Both the position numbers and the translations under genes were made by a program. 64,000 nt of DNA from Neopestalotiopsis rosae (Eukaryota > Ascomycota > Sordariomycetes > Amphisphaeriales > Sporocadaceae). How positions within the stretch are numbered: position 1 is the stretch's first letter; the number at the start of each line of letters is the position of its first letter. The DNA lies in the NCBI GenBank assembly GCA_023078685.1, contig JALGAS010000008.1, positions 868,001 to 932,000 of the forward strand, in the 5' to 3' direction. The notes under the pieces were generated by a model. The model worked only from the letters and a program-made list of their open reading frames with translations. It was not told the origin of the DNA and did not search any database. Shown in pieces: positions 11,438 to 23,421 of the stretch.

Positions 11438-13046
11438 TCATAAAGGGCAGACAGGACCTTGCCCGCTCTGTGTGGGCGAGTGTGTGCGTGGTACAGTTCG
11501 TGGGTGGTGCGGCAGGAAGGTTGGCCTTCCATTGGCTCTTTGGTTTGGCTTCAGCGAGCGACTTGACTTTCCTGTCCCTCTTTGGCAGGTTTTGCATGTT
11601 CACGTACGTAGCGCGTGCGAGTATTTTGCTGCAGACTCGGCTCTGTTGTGGTCCAATCATCTCTGTGAACGCTTATCCCCTCACATTGAAGCTCCAATCT
11701 CACACTGCTGCTAAAGAGACATGTCCATGCATCGTGCCACTAATGCCACCAATGCCACGCCACGTATAGCTAGAACTGGCTATAGTCCAGCAGCAGTAGC
11801 CTTTTGCTCTTACTCTTGAACTACAGATGAAGATATGACAAGCCTCCAGATTAAGTCTGCATAACGTGCACGTTTCTGGCAGGGAAAATGGTATACTTCT
11901 GGTTTTGAGTCCTTTCCAATAGTGTAAGTATATATTGTTGATGATTATACTGAAGCTTAACACAGGATCGCCGGACTCCAAGCATGCTAATGCTGCCGCA
12001 ATTTGAGGAAAGAATGAAAATGTCTATGATGAGAAACTAAGAATATAATATAGTAAGAAGTCGCGTACGTGTATGAAGATGATGTGGATGCGACCGAGAA
12101 TCAAAGGCCCCGAAACTCATGGCTTTCTCGTCCAGGCTGGTGGTAGCTTTACAGCTACCCAGTGTCACTGGCTAATGTGACGTAAGTGATTAATCAACCT
12201 AGAGCTTCTCTTCTATACTGCTTTCTCGAAATGCATAGACCAAATTTTAGTGCGCTCCCTTAGGACTACCATACAAAGAGTGCCAGGAGCAAAGCGCCAA
12301 GTCGAAAGATATGGGTTTCATACTACAGTAGGTGTCCAAAAGTCTGGAATCGACCTAGTGCAATGCATATGCCCCATAGCCGGAGAGCAGTCCATTTCCG
12401 CAACTGGGTTCTGACTGGACCAAGAGCTTTGTCAACCCCACCTCTTGCCTCCCCATCCAAGTCGTGACCAAGGAACATGGTGTGTTCCCCTGCCTGTGAA
12501 CCCTGACTTGCCCATCTGGGGTCATGCCAGAGATCGACACGTCCATTTACTGTTACGGTTTGTTTGATAGGTATCAATGCTCAGGGTCTGCAAATGCAAC
12601 TGTTTAGGACCCGTGCCTTGCGTGCTTGGTTGGGCGACGTCCCAGGGAACTAACCCGATGATCGATCCGTGGTTCGCGCCATTTTGTTTTAAAAATCAAT
12701 TCTCTTCGCCTTACGAGGGCATATCTGACATACGGACTCACATATTTATACGGGAGGCTCGCATCGTGAATAGAACAATGGCAATTCCTGACCAGCTCAG
12801 TGACAAATGCATCATTCAGACGACATTCCAGAGTGGCTTGCATTGTATCAAAATTCCCCGCCTCAACCATTATTTTACTTGATTATTTTGTACACAAACC
12901 CTTTACCAGCGCCGTTTTGGCTGATGCAACGATTAAAGAGAAGAAAATTTGACACTATTTATTCTTCGTTGCCTCCGAGACACCCTTGTCGTGCATAGTC
13001 GTTTTGCCTACTTTTGTGCAAATTTCAGGTCGTTGCACCATCTTCC
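11438..13046. other. Intergenic between foldback and TM ORF copy 2
   Basis: No supported gene. A plus-strand frame of 119 codons starts inside the right arm of the foldback (11410-11769) and has no recognisable motif. Near 12325 the sequence CAGTAGGTGTCCAAAAGTCTG resembles the terminus of a Tc1/mariner-like element, but no partner terminus was found. Confidence 0.45.
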
Positions 13047-13310
13047 ATGACCTCCTCAAGCCCCATGTCCCCAGAAGTGGTAGTAGGGATCGCCGTGGGG
13101 TTGCCTGGCCTGATCATAGCACTGATCTCTCTTTGGCTGGCCTACCTCACTTTTGCCCATACTCGCTCGTTAATGCACCACGAAACGCAATACGCTATGC
13201 ACATGCTCGCGCTTCATAGAGCACCGATACACCAAGCGGAAATGCCCGTTCGTCCCAGGCGACCATTACCACCAAATGCAGCTGCAGCCTATCAACCCGC
13301 ATGGTCATAA
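13047..13310 (+). CDS. Small single-TM protein, copy 2 (possible relic)
   Basis: An 87-residue ORF paralogous to 8938-9210. ATG at 13047 precedes SPMSPEVVVGIAVGLP; the hydrophobic helix continues to about residue 37 and is followed by His/Arg/Pro-rich sequence ending RPLPPNAAAAYQPAWS. Just after the stop, in the +1 frame, a peptide with SDAPKHVNEY corresponds to SGAPKRINQY after the stop of copy 1. The ancestral protein was probably longer, and here a frame change rather than only a stop separates the parts. Candidate single-pass membrane protein of unknown function; it may be a pseudogene. Confidence 0.55.
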   Translation: MTSSSPMSPEVVVGIAVGLPGLIIALISLWLAYLTFAHTRSLMHHETQYAMHMLALHRAPIHQAEMPVRPRRPLPPNAAAAYQPAWS

Positions 13311-14631
13311 ACACGTCCCCTATTCCGATGCGCCTAAACATGTCAATGAATACCTAAGAATGGCCAACTCACAATCGAGAACACGGCTGCTCAATACCCT
13401 CAGACGACCCAACGCAGCTGAGAGCAATTACTCAACATTCATCAGTTTATTACGCATCTGCAATTCCCACGAAGTCATGACTGCTAGACACCCGTTTCAT
13501 CACCTATAGTCGGCCATTCACCCTCACAACTCCACAATTATTTCAGATACAACTGGCGAATTCCTATCCGAGTCTTCGACGGTGCCAATTACTTTCGGAA
13601 AAAAGATGAATCTACCTGTTTTTAACTCCAAGAGCCGCGCGTCGGGGGAGGGCGGACGGGGTCAGCTGCAGAGATGCTTTCGAGCGGCGCCACTGCGCGG
13701 AAGCCGTTGCATGCTTGCTTCATTTGGTTGATTTTGTGCTGAGCATTAATGTTGTTGTTAGCAATACACATACTGTCGGTATGGACTTGAACTTGCCCGA
13801 GAAAATATTCCTCACATTTAAACAGCGCACATACAGAGGAACTCAATCTTACTTGTTTATATGAAATGATCTATGCTGGAATTACTTGTGGTTCACGATG
13901 ATTCTGCTTTAAAGACAAGAAGGCTCCTACTGCTTCATTGATGACAGGCTGTCCTGTCTGAAGCTTTTAAATGCAAACGAAGCTCGCGACAATGTAGACA
14001 ATTCATGCGATGCCCCTAATTCCACAGATTTGGTGAACGGTATTGACTGCAGGTAATTTCAATGATATATGCTTAGGTGCCTGAGTGATCTTGTCGCAAA
14101 TGGTTGGAAAACTGTGCAAGATGCAATAGCCGGATTTATGCGGTGATCATGCCTTGCCGCAGTTGAGCGGAGTCTCCACTGTCGGCCTGATACGGACGTC
14201 TTTCACCAAAGTGCAAATCTATTGGGGGTGAGGCATTCTCAGCGAGTCTAGGGACACAAGGCATGACGCAAGGCATATCGCCAGGCTTTCTCTTGTGTTG
14301 GCAACTTCCCAGAGTATACGTGCAACCTCTTGGACAAACCCCGCACTTGGGACCTTCAATTCGCAGTCTGCTGTGACAGGGTACATTCAGTCACAGCGCG
14401 CAGCTCTTAGTAGACTATGTGCATTATGTCTAACGACATTAATTTGCATCGAAAACTACTAACCTAACAACATCTGGACCTGCAATCAGGACATGACCAG
14501 ATGCTTTGCTTGGTAAACCGCTACACAAATGCGGCGTGGCACGGGCTGTTCACGCGATAATCAAATTGCCCACACACTGGAGTTTTGCACAGTCTACCTC
14601 ACCACTTCGGTCTAGAACATATGAAACAGCC
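13311..14631. other. Decayed tail of TM gene, then tannase promoter
   Basis: About 13311-13510 carries a displaced frame that looks like the old C-terminus of copy 2 (HVNEYLRMANSQSRT.., NTLRR..). The remainder up to the tannase ATG at 14632 shows no gene. Confidence 0.5.
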
Positions 14632-16200
14632 ATGCATTCCTCGGTTACTTTCACCACCCGCGTCACGGTCATTGCAAGCGCATGCGTCAACTATGTTATA
14701 AGCGCTGGCGTGTCTCCCGTCAAGCCCTGTTCCGAACTCAAGGCACCTGTCGTCCTCGATGCGACGGTCACAAAGATCACCGCTACCGAAGTCGAAACGA
14801 GGTACAACACGTCTGTTTGTGATGCAAATGTCTACTTCACTCACGGCGACGCGGCGGACTCGGTAAGAGTCCAGGTCTATTTACCATTGAGAGGTTACAC
14901 TGGCCGTTTTCAAGGATTGGGTGGAGGCGGTATGGTCGCCGGCTTTTTTGATGATTATCTTGCCGATGCCGCAGCGCAAGGCTTTGCGGTTGGGTCAACA
15001 GATGCGGGCAGACCAAATGCAACGATTGCCGACGATACATGGGCTGGCGATGATCAATTGCTGCGCAACTTTGCCTATCTTTCGATACACGAGATGACGG
15101 TTGTTGGAAAAAATTTGGCCGAGCAGTTCTATGGCAGTCCCGTCACCTATTCGTACTACCAGGGTTGCTCGAATGGTGGCAGGCAAGGCTACGAGGAAGC
15201 TCAAAGATATCCGGACGACTACCAAGGCATTCTGGCTAATGCTCCCGGGATCAGTTGGGATCGCTGGCTTGTTGCTGACATGTTTCCTTACTTGGTGGAA
15301 GCATCTTACAACGACTTTCCGGGATCGTGCATTTGGGAGGCCATCACGGCCGCAGCTGTCGAGAGCTGTGATGGACTCGACGGCGGCTTGGATGGAGTAG
15401 TGAACCTGCCTTTCCGCTGCAACTTCAACGCGTCTACCATGGTTGGCATCAACGCTTGCAACAGCACCATCAGCAGTACCCAGGCTGAGATGTGGAACAA
15501 GATCACCGACGGTCCACGCGATCCGAATGATGATCGCGTATGGGGCGGCCTGATCCCTGGCACGAACTTCACCCAGCTTGCTGGAGACCAACCTTTCTCC
15601 ATTGCCAGAGCATGGACTGCTGCCTTTGTTGAGGGTAATCGCACATTCGATGTGGAGGATCTAACAGCTTCCGACCTATATCTCGAGCTTCTGAAAGCAG
15701 AGGGAATGTACAGAGAGACAATAGGTGCCGACAACACGGATCTATCATCCTTTCGCGACGCTGGCGGCAAGTTGTTGTCTTGGCATGGTTTGATTGACCA
15801 GGTCATTCCATCTTACGGCACGATCAAGTATCGCGATAGTGTCGAGCGCCGTATGGGAGGCAACATGGATGTCAATCAATTCTACCGATTTTTCCTGGCT
15901 CCTGGTGTCGACCATTGCGGCGGTGGCTCTGGGGCTGTACCGACGAGCCCATTTTCGCTTCTGGTCGATTGGGTAGAGCACGGCATCGCCCCCGAAGTGA
16001 TGCCAGCACACGGAGTTTCTGGAGAAAGGGATCTTTGCCTCTATCCCAAAGATCTGATTTACAAGGGAAGTGGAGATCTTAGCCTGGCGGATAGTTGGAC
16101 TTGTAGAAAAGCATTGTCCACGACTAGAACCAACCCAATACTTGTCGGAGGGCTGGCAAATGATCAAGTATATATGGGACAGGGCATTCGAAGACTGTAG
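14632..16200 (+). CDS. Secreted tannase/feruloyl-esterase family protein
   Basis: Single exon, 522 residues from the in-frame ATG at 14632, the only one giving a plausible N-terminal secretion signal (hydrophobic stretch to about residue 25). The tannase-family nucleophile elbow GCSNGGRQG lies near residue 180. An acid-bearing LLSWHGLIDQVIP and the His-bearing VDHCGGGSG complete the Ser-Asp-His triad, and Cys residues flank Ser and His as in the family's Cys-Ser-Asp-His-Cys arrangement. The length is normal. It would hydrolyse phenolic esters such as feruloyl or galloyl esters outside the cell. It is followed on the same strand by a secreted FAD oxidase, consistent with aromatic plant-polymer metabolism. 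Intact. Confidence 0.9.
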   Translation: MHSSVTFTTRVTVIASACVNYVISAGVSPVKPCSELKAPVVLDATVTKITATEVETRYNTSVCDANVYFTHGDAADSVRVQVYLPLRGYTGRFQGLGGGGMVAGFFDDYLADAAAQGFAVGSTDAGRPNATIADDTWAGDDQLLRNFAYLSIHEMTVVGKNLAEQFYGSPVTYSYYQGCSNGGRQGYEEAQRYPDDYQGILANAPGISWDRWLVADMFPYLVEASYNDFPGSCIWEAITAAAVESCDGLDGGLDGVVNLPFRCNFNASTMVGINACNSTISSTQAEMWNKITDGPRDPNDDRVWGGLIPGTNFTQLAGDQPFSIARAWTAAFVEGNRTFDVEDLTASDLYLELLKAEGMYRETIGADNTDLSSFRDAGGKLLSWHGLIDQVIPSYGTIKYRDSVERRMGGNMDVNQFYRFFLAPGVDHCGGGSGAVPTSPFSLLVDWVEHGIAPEVMPAHGVSGERDLCLYPKDLIYKGSGDLSLADSWTCRKALSTTRTNPILVGGLANDQVYMGQGIRRL

Positions 16201-16923
16201 GTTCTTCTCCAAATAAAGATAAATAAATCAGCTCGAAGATCGAATACGACAGTAAACCTCTATTTTATTGTAAAGAGTCTGCTTTACCATTTGACTTTCT
16301 GTATTGTCCGAGAAGTCCGTGAATTTTCGCATTCGATACGTATAATCTCCAAGCCCCAGTAAAAGTTGCCGTAATTAAGGCACATGGATTCAACTTTAAG
16401 CACTAGAAGCGCTTAGCGTAGCACCCAACCCCAGACTCTCCAGCGTCCCTGCACGTGAGTAAGCCCTGTATTTGCACAATGAATGAAGACTATAAAATCA
16501 GAAGTGATCTTGGTGACACATAGCTGCACTGCTATTGGGCGAGCGGCTATAGAATGCGACAATGAAGGCTATTCGGCCCATCTATTTGATGACGTACATC
16601 GCACGCTGCGAACATGTGCATGCTTCCTTCTGCAGATCAGTTGAATTAATACATCAGGCAGCCGTTTATGGCGGCATCATCAAGCTCTGTGCTTGGCTAT
16701 GGGTACATGATTGACGTCTAATAACATAGCCACAAACGAGAAGTAACTTGAACAGTTATCCGAAAAATGTTTATAGCGGTCTAATCACGGCTTTTCGCCG
16801 ATTGTCCGTTCACTTCCGCTGACATAGTCCCCTACCATGTTTATCGTGTTCATATAAACTTGCGGTCCCTCATCACAGTTTCAACAGGTTCATTGGTACA
16901 GAACGCAAGACATTCCTTTCAAC
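16201..16923. other. Intergenic, promoter of FAD oxidase
   Basis: No supported gene. It lies between two co-directional genes. No clear regulatory motif was recognised. Confidence 0.5.
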
Positions 16924-19068
16924 ATGCGCGCTCTTCGATTTTCGGTATTACTCTTTGGTGGCACAAGTATCACTGCCGCCGCTACTTGCAAATGTGTACG
17001 TTGTCCCACCTATTCTATAACCTTGGATGGTCACTAAAGTGGCTCCCCTATAGGTGCCGACCGATGATTGCTGGCCATCTGCAGCAGACTGGGCCTCACT
17101 CAATGATACAATCTCTGGCCGGCTGATCAAGGCAGTACCTCTAGCGTCAGTTTGCTATCCCACGCTTCCAGACTACGACGCTGCGGCTTGCGAATTGGTG
17201 TTGGTGAACTGGACCACTCCTGAATTCCACTCCCTCGACCCCATCAGCATCCACGACCCAGCCTGGGCGAACAACAGCTGCAACCCAATCTATGAAAATG
17301 GCACCTCGGTCTCGGGCGATGTGACTGCCGGCGAAAAAGGGTGTTCCTTGGGGTTCTATCCGGAATATGTGGTCAATGCTACAAACGGCGCTGATGTGCA
17401 AGCGGCTTTCGCTTTTGCCGACACTTGGAATCTGAGAACTACAATCAAGAATACTGGGCATGGTTCGAAGTGAGTCCTCGATCTGTCTTGGTTCGATTAT
17501 TACATCATTAACATTGTCGCAAAGGAGCACGGCTTTTGGAGGCTTATCGTAAGTTTCCCTGCATGATTGGGCCAGCGATTGTCTAACGCTGACATGTTCT
17601 TAAGGATTTGGACACACAATATGAAGAATCTCGAGTTCCATGCCGACTGGAAGCCGACCAATGCGAATAGTACCGCTTTTGCGAGATCAGTCATCACTGT
17701 TGGTGCTGGTGTTCAAGATGGCGAGCTCTTCGACTTTGCTGGCGAACATGATGTTATCGCCGCTGGTGGCACGAATTTGGTAAGTGATTTAGCCCAATGG
17801 ACAGATAATTGAAACAATGACCGCAAGATTTCTGACGTTTCTCGGTGTTCAGGATGTCGGCGTTCTAGGGTGGTCCAATGGCGGCGGTCACGGACTCATG
17901 ACAGGCGCCTACGGCATGGGTGCCGACAATATCCTCGAGGCGACTATCGCTACCCCCGATGGTCAAGTTCTTACAGTGAATGAATATCAGAATACGGATC
18001 TCTTCTGGGCCATCAGAGGTGGAGGCGGCGGCACCTTCGGTGTCGTGATCAATCAAACCATGAGCGTCTACCCATCAGCTGGAATCGTGGTCATGGGAGT
18101 CAATATTGCCGCCAACGCCAATGCATCTGCCAGCTCCTATTGGTCTATCATCGCAGAGTGGTTGTCTCTCATGCCGGGGATGAAGGAGAAGGGTGTTCAT
18201 GGATATTATTCCATAAGTGGCCCGCCCAGCACCACTACACTGACCCTGGGAGGCTCACTGGCAATGTTTAACGCTAGTATTGATGAGATATCAAACATTA
18301 CGGCGCCGTTGCAAGATCTCCTCGCGGAGGCTGAGGCAGCTGGAGCCATTACATACACCACTGTCCCCTACGAGTTCGCCAACCTCACTGCACTGAACTC
18401 GATTCTCAAATCGACTGGTCATGCAGGCTCGACTGGCGCTACGGCCTCGAGATTGGTAACCCGGAATACTGTGCAGAATGTCACCCGGCTCGCTCAAGTC
18501 CTCGAGGACGTAGGACCTACAACGTCCGCTCCTGCTGTAAGCTGTCCTTAATGTTCAATTTGTCCGCCTTTGGTCACCGTAGCTAAACTTCTCAGGATGG
18601 CCGTCCCAATTACTCCATGTCAGGCACCATGACTGCAAGCTGGACACCTGTGGACAATGCACTCAACCCGGCTTGGCGCGAAACAGTCGTGCATCTGATC
18701 ACTAGCCTTTCTTGGGATGATTCGTACCCTCAAGAGGTGAAAGCAGATATGGCAGATGATATTACCTATGTCAAGCTGTCCAAGCTGAAGCAACTCGATC
18801 CTGATTCGGGTGCATACTTGAATGAGGTAAGTTATGCTTTGTTATTTATTTGGAATTGACTGTGTTTACTGATTGTGTTTAGGCCAATGCGATTGAACCT
18901 GGGTGGCAGTGGGATTTCTTTGGAGATCACTATGACCGACTGTACGAAATCAAGGAGAAATACGACCCGAATGCATTGTTGTGGTGCCGAACGTGCGTAG
19001 GAAGTGAGGATTGGTCTGACAATGAGGACGGGTCTCTTTGCAAACTATTCCGACCCTGGAATTTCTAG
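16924..19068 (+). CDS. Secreted FAD-linked oxidase, BBE family
   Basis: Seven exons: 16924-16995, 17054-17469, 17525-17548, 17605-17779, 17853-18536, 18596-18826 and 18883-19068, giving 595 residues with all phases closing; exon 3 is only 24 bases. An N-terminal signal peptide (VLLFGGTSITAAA) is followed by a PP-loop-type FAD_binding_4 domain: NTGHGSK carries the His expected to bind FAD covalently, then GGTNLDVGVLGWSNGGGHG. The C-terminus has the berberine-bridge (BBE) signature FFGDHYDRLYEIKEKYDP. Such enzymes oxidise alcohols, sugars or alkaloid-type amines, and in fungi often act in secondary metabolism; the substrate is unknown. It is convergent with the MDR reductase at 19211-20224, only 142 bases away. 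Confidence 0.88.
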
Positions 19069-19210
19069 TGGATCTACTTGTTTCTGGGGGCCGATTCACG
19101 ACTTTGCGAAGCGACAGTGCTCATAGCTTGCTTTAATTACATTACTCAGCTCAGCTAAATACAACTTGCCACTCCCTATGCACTATCATCTTCTCCAATG
19201 TCATTATTGA

Positions 19211-20224
19211 CTACTGCTTTTTTGCAACGTGAATGATGATTTTGCCTCTGGCGCGACCAGTCCTCAGCTTCGCGTACGCCTGTGGGACCTGCTCAAAGTC
19301 AAACTGCTCGCCAATCACTGCCCTCACTTTGCCTGCGGCCATCCATTGACCAATTTGCGAGAAGAACGTCGACGAGTTCTTCATTTGAATGAATCGATAT
19401 GTATAAGACCCTGGCAGGACCATCCGACCGAAGCTTTTGAGAACATTGGTAGCGTTTAAGGACGGAACGCCGACCTGCATAAATGTCCCGCCTTTTCGCA
19501 ACAAGGAGATGCTCTTATCATAAAAGTTGGGATCACCAACATTATCAATGACCAAATCAAAGGTGTAGCCCTCCCGTGTCAAAGTAGCCGTCACGTTGGC
19601 GGTTGTGTAGTCAATGACGCGATCGGCTCCCAGGTCCCGACATAGTTGCACATTAGCAGCGGAGCAAGTCGTCACAACTTCGGCCGACTGAGCCTTTGCG
19701 AATTGTATTGCAAACGTGCCTACACCTCCGGATCCTCCATTGATCAGCACCTTGAGTCCGGGCTCGTTGAGAAGATCGGCCGGGACCGATTGGAAAGCCG
19801 TGGTGCCGGCACAACCCACAGCGGCAGCTTGATCAATCTCGACGCCATCGGGAAGGCGGGTGCATTCCTGCGTGGAGATGATGATGAACTCGGCCAGTGT
19901 TCCAAATTGATTTGAACTCGCAAAGGCGCCAAACACCAAATCGTCCTCGCGCAGTGATGTAACGGATGCGTGTGCCGCCACAATACGTCCACAGAAGTCG
20001 AGTCCGGGCGTGGCTGGCCGACCGCGAATCATCAGTCCGCCTATCCAGCCTGACTCTGGCAACTTGTAGTCGACCGGATTGATGGCGGCAGTTATGACCT
20101 GCACGAGCAGCTGGTCGTGTCGCAAGTCCTCTTTCCGCGGCTTGGTCACATTGTTACTGAGACTAAGCGATGTTTCGAGCTTGTCGTCAATGGTGTTCCA
20201 TTGCCAGGCTCGCATGGTGTCCAT
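19211..20224 (-). CDS. MDR-family NAD(P)H-dependent reductase (quinone oxidoreductase/enoyl reductase-like)
   Basis: Single exon, 337 residues. It has a GroES-like N-terminal domain (AAINPVDYKLPESGW) and a nucleotide-binding motif GGSGGVGTFAIQFAK near 160-175, followed by VIDY. The cysteines and histidines of catalytic-zinc alcohol dehydrogenases are not evident, so it fits the zinc-free quinone oxidoreductase/RTN4IP1-like branch of the medium-chain superfamily. It lies tail to tail with the BBE oxidase; oxidase plus reductase suggests sequential redox steps on one metabolite (inference). Confidence 0.87.
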   Translation of the reverse strand: MDTMRAWQWNTIDDKLETSLSLSNNVTKPRKEDLRHDQLLVQVITAAINPVDYKLPESGWIGGLMIRGRPATPGLDFCGRIVAAHASVTSLREDDLVFGAFASSNQFGTLAEFIIISTQECTRLPDGVEIDQAAAVGCAGTTAFQSVPADLLNEPGLKVLINGGSGGVGTFAIQFAKAQSAEVVTTCSAANVQLCRDLGADRVIDYTTANVTATLTREGYTFDLVIDNVGDPNFYDKSISLLRKGGTFMQVGVPSLNATNVLKSFGRMVLPGSYTYRFIQMKNSSTFFSQIGQWMAAGKVRAVIGEQFDFEQVPQAYAKLRTGRARGKIIIHVAKKQ

Positions 20225-20978
20225 TATGAAGTGAGACCAGGTTGTAAGTTTTGAAAAGCTGTCGAATTGATAGAGCTAGATGTCGTGGCCGACTTTTTGC
20301 TGTTCGTATATAACATCGTCAAAAGCGGCCAAATGGTGGATGCGCAATGCTTGGCATCAAAAGTCACCGATATTCGTCCGCACCGCATCACATGTCCCTC
20401 AATGGACATTTGAGTCTGAGAGCTTGGGCTATCAAATAGTCCATATTGCTCAATTCTATACCAGGATGCACCCTTGGCTTAGGGGCTTGGCTTTAGGCAA
20501 GGGCCCCCTGTTTCGGAAGCTTTACTGGTCGGCTAGTAGACCTCGGGGTCTCGGGGCTCAACGTCTAGCCATTCACCAGAGCATCATTTTGAGCCTGTAG
20601 ATGATGGTACTGCACGTTTTAAGGCCGCTCGTATTATGACAGGGCGTGTGCAATTGCCGGGTTGATCGCGACCAGCCCAGCTGTATGCGCGTCATCAAGT
20701 TCTGGTACAAGGGTTCGAGTATTTCTTTCTTCCACTAGGCCAAGCAAGACAGCGACTGATTAGCAGACATATACCTTGTACATAAACACGGGCCCGGACA
20801 AGATTCGCTGCATCGAAACGATACATTGTACGAAGTACAAAGGCACGCAAGAAATACAAGATCCCAACTAAATTCTACCACCAACTACTGAACCTATAGA
20901 AGTCTGGTACACTAGCACTCATAAATGCGCTAATTCAATCCACCACGATTGACTAACAATGCTCCCGTGACCAGCGTG
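20225..20978. other. Intergenic
   Basis: No supported gene. It contains the 5' flank of the MDR gene and the 3' flank of the P450 ending at 20979. Confidence 0.5.
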
Positions 20979-22650
20979 TTATATTGTACGTACAGATTTG
21001 ATCTTAAACATCAGAGGGGGCTTGTCCCAAAGAATATAGCTTTTCTGGTTCGACCATTCCTGAGACTGAGAGCATAGCTCGAGGTCAAAGTGCCAAAGCA
21101 CTTTGGCTAGAATGAGGCGCATCTCGTGATATGCAAGACTGAATAGTAAATTCCGTCAGAACACAATTCTACCTTCGCGTACATATGAACTCACTGTTTG
21201 CCAAGGCAGTTGCGAGGGCCAGTCGAAAACGGCTGCATAGCATCCTTTCGATCGTCGTCATACCCATGACCTTGGATCCAACGCTCTGGAATAAATTGTC
21301 TGGGGTGCTTGAAGTTGAGAGGCGACATGTTTGCAGGATACTGGGGAACGACAACATGGGTCTAAGACCAGAGATTAGCTGATGCGAAGCAGAGAAAAGC
21401 TCAGTCTGGCGCTGTTCTTGATATAACTTACCTTGGGCGGCACCCACTTGTCGCAAATGATATTTCCACCTTCCGGTGTGACGCGCGGAGGCCCGATAAC
21501 AACTGGCGGATAGCAACGAAGACCTTCTTCCAAGCAGGCAGCCAAGTAGGGTAGTTTCACGAGGTTCTCTGCGACTAGGTCATCTTCTGTCTGGAAGCCG
21601 CGAATCTCTTCGAGCAATCTTTTCATCTTGTCAGGATTCTGCAGCAATAGATAAGTCAAGCCGCTCAAAGATGTAGCCGTTGTCTCCGTGCCAGCAACCA
21701 TGAAGGAATCGGCATTGGAGTACATCTGTTCAATGTCGAACTGGCGGCCTTCTGGCTGGCGAAGAATGAGACTCCAAATGTCGGGCCGATCTACCTCGCG
21801 CTTCAGACGGCGGTCTACGCGGTCGATTGAGTGTTGACGATGCTCTTTCGCGGCCTTCTGCAGGAATGGAGATGCGAGATGTCGGAAAAGGAAAATGAGA
21901 AATGGATATTCGAACACAAACTGAAACATTCCAAATGCCTTGACACTTTGAAATATCGTTGCAACCCAATGTGAGTAGGCCGAGTTCTCTAGCAGTCCAA
22001 GAGGTTCACCAAAAGTGAGGTCGCTCATAATGTCAAAGGTCGTAAAGTTATAAAGCTTGATGGCATCAAACTCTCGCTCTGGATTCTCTGAAATGTCCCG
22101 GTAGATATTGCTGATGAGTTTGTTGATGTACTGCAGGAAAATCTCTTGCTGTTCCCTCAAAGCCTTGTCCGAGAAGGCATGGGCAAATACACGCCGAACA
22201 CTACTGTGCTTGGCATCGTCGGGCTCGGAAAAGACGCTGTGGGCCCCTCCAACATCTCCGATCACTGCTTTAGGATTGGACTTTCTACCACCAGTCCGGT
22301 GACCATAGATATCTTTCCAGGCCTGTGGACTGATGTAACTGAGCTTGTTTGGCGCAACTCGTACGACTTCACCATACTGTGCATGGAGCCGCTCCAACCA
22401 TGGCAAGATGTTTCCCGTCGTGAAATAAGCGTGGTACACTATTCCAGTTGCTCCAGCAAGCCTTGGTCCCGGGTATTTGGACACTGGATTGAGGAAAGTG
22501 TTGTAAAATAAACGGCCTGGAATGTATAGCACGAACTAAGACCCATTAGTGATTTCGATGGCGACCTAACGCAATGATAACACTAGAATAATGCAGACTT
22601 ACTAGAAGAAGAATTGTGGTTGCCCAGATGGGCATGGTTTGAAGATTCAT
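20979..22650 (-). CDS. Cytochrome P450 monooxygenase (CYP65-like)
   Basis: Exons on the minus strand: 22603-22650, 21432-22535, 21195-21361 and 20979-21138, giving 492 residues with matching phases. A hydrophobic N-terminal anchor (WATTILLLFVLYIPG) spans the first intron, followed by PGPRLAG. The oxygen-binding I-helix reads AGTETTAT, the K-helix EEGLR, and the heme loop FSTGPRNCLG with the axial Cys; splicing the last intron gives GKHLAYHEMRLILA. The overall style resembles fungal isotrichodermin C-15 hydroxylase-type P450s. It is a microsomal monooxygenase of unknown substrate. The neighbour on the opposite strand is a Tri101/BAHD-type acyltransferase. Confidence 0.9.
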
Positions 22651-23421
22651 CGCTGCTCAACACGTCGGAAGTTTCTGGAACGAGAAGACCCAGAAGTGAG
22701 GTGTTGGAAATTTGCAATTTTTAATCTGAGACGAATGAGTATAGTCAATCCGACCCACCTCGAATTCGTTTGATTTCTTCATCTTACGGCCACGAGCGCA
22801 TTTTATAGCCGCTCTCTACATCATGGCCTTGTTCTTGCATCTTCGCATGTAAAAATTGTCTTGTTACTCATCAATTGCTGGACCTTACGGGTTTCCGGGC
22901 AAATCTACTTCCGCGACTCTATAATGTCTCCGAGCGGATCCTGGCAACTTGAATGGCGCAGACATGATGTCCTCATTTTCGCAAAAGTATGCGAAAATGT
23001 CAAATATAATATTCATTGTATTTCGAATATAGAGATCCACGCAAGCGTGAACCCTAAACGTCTGATACGTGTAGTTCTCGGGATAATCTCCAGCAATACG
23101 GGGAGCTCGGCGCCAAGATCTCGGAGACATGTTTTGTGGAGACGGAGCTTCTTTCTAAATCCTCCATGATAGGAAAGAAAAGCCCCCGAACTCCTGAAGC
23201 TCCCTAGCCACGCTAGTAGACCTCGACTGAGTCGTTGACCGCTTCGTCCGTGTTGTAGGAAATATGCATTTGATTGAGCTTACCAGAAATTAAATTGAAT
23301 ATCCTGTTGTGGGCGCTTCAAGACGTGATTCAAACGCTGTTTCCCCAACACCTCGTGTCCCGCCGCGACAACTGCCGGCAAACACATCAATTATACGACT
23401 GACTCTTAATTTTCAATTGCC
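22651..23421. promoter_or_regulatory. Divergent promoter region, P450 / acyltransferase
   Basis: 771 bases between the divergent starts at 22650 (minus) and 23422 (plus). No coding signal. A shared bidirectional promoter is possible, but I recognised no specific operator. Confidence 0.4.

Noticed and set aside
12325..12577. Tc1/mariner relic
   Set aside because: One end resembles a terminal repeat, but no opposite terminus, TA pair or transposase motif was found.
13276..13509. Independent 77-codon gene after TM ORF copy 2
   Set aside because: Better explained as the displaced C-terminus of copy 2, because the same peptide block follows copy 1.
14995..15591. 198-codon minus-strand frame
   Set aside because: Antisense of the tannase-family gene, whose forward motifs are complete.
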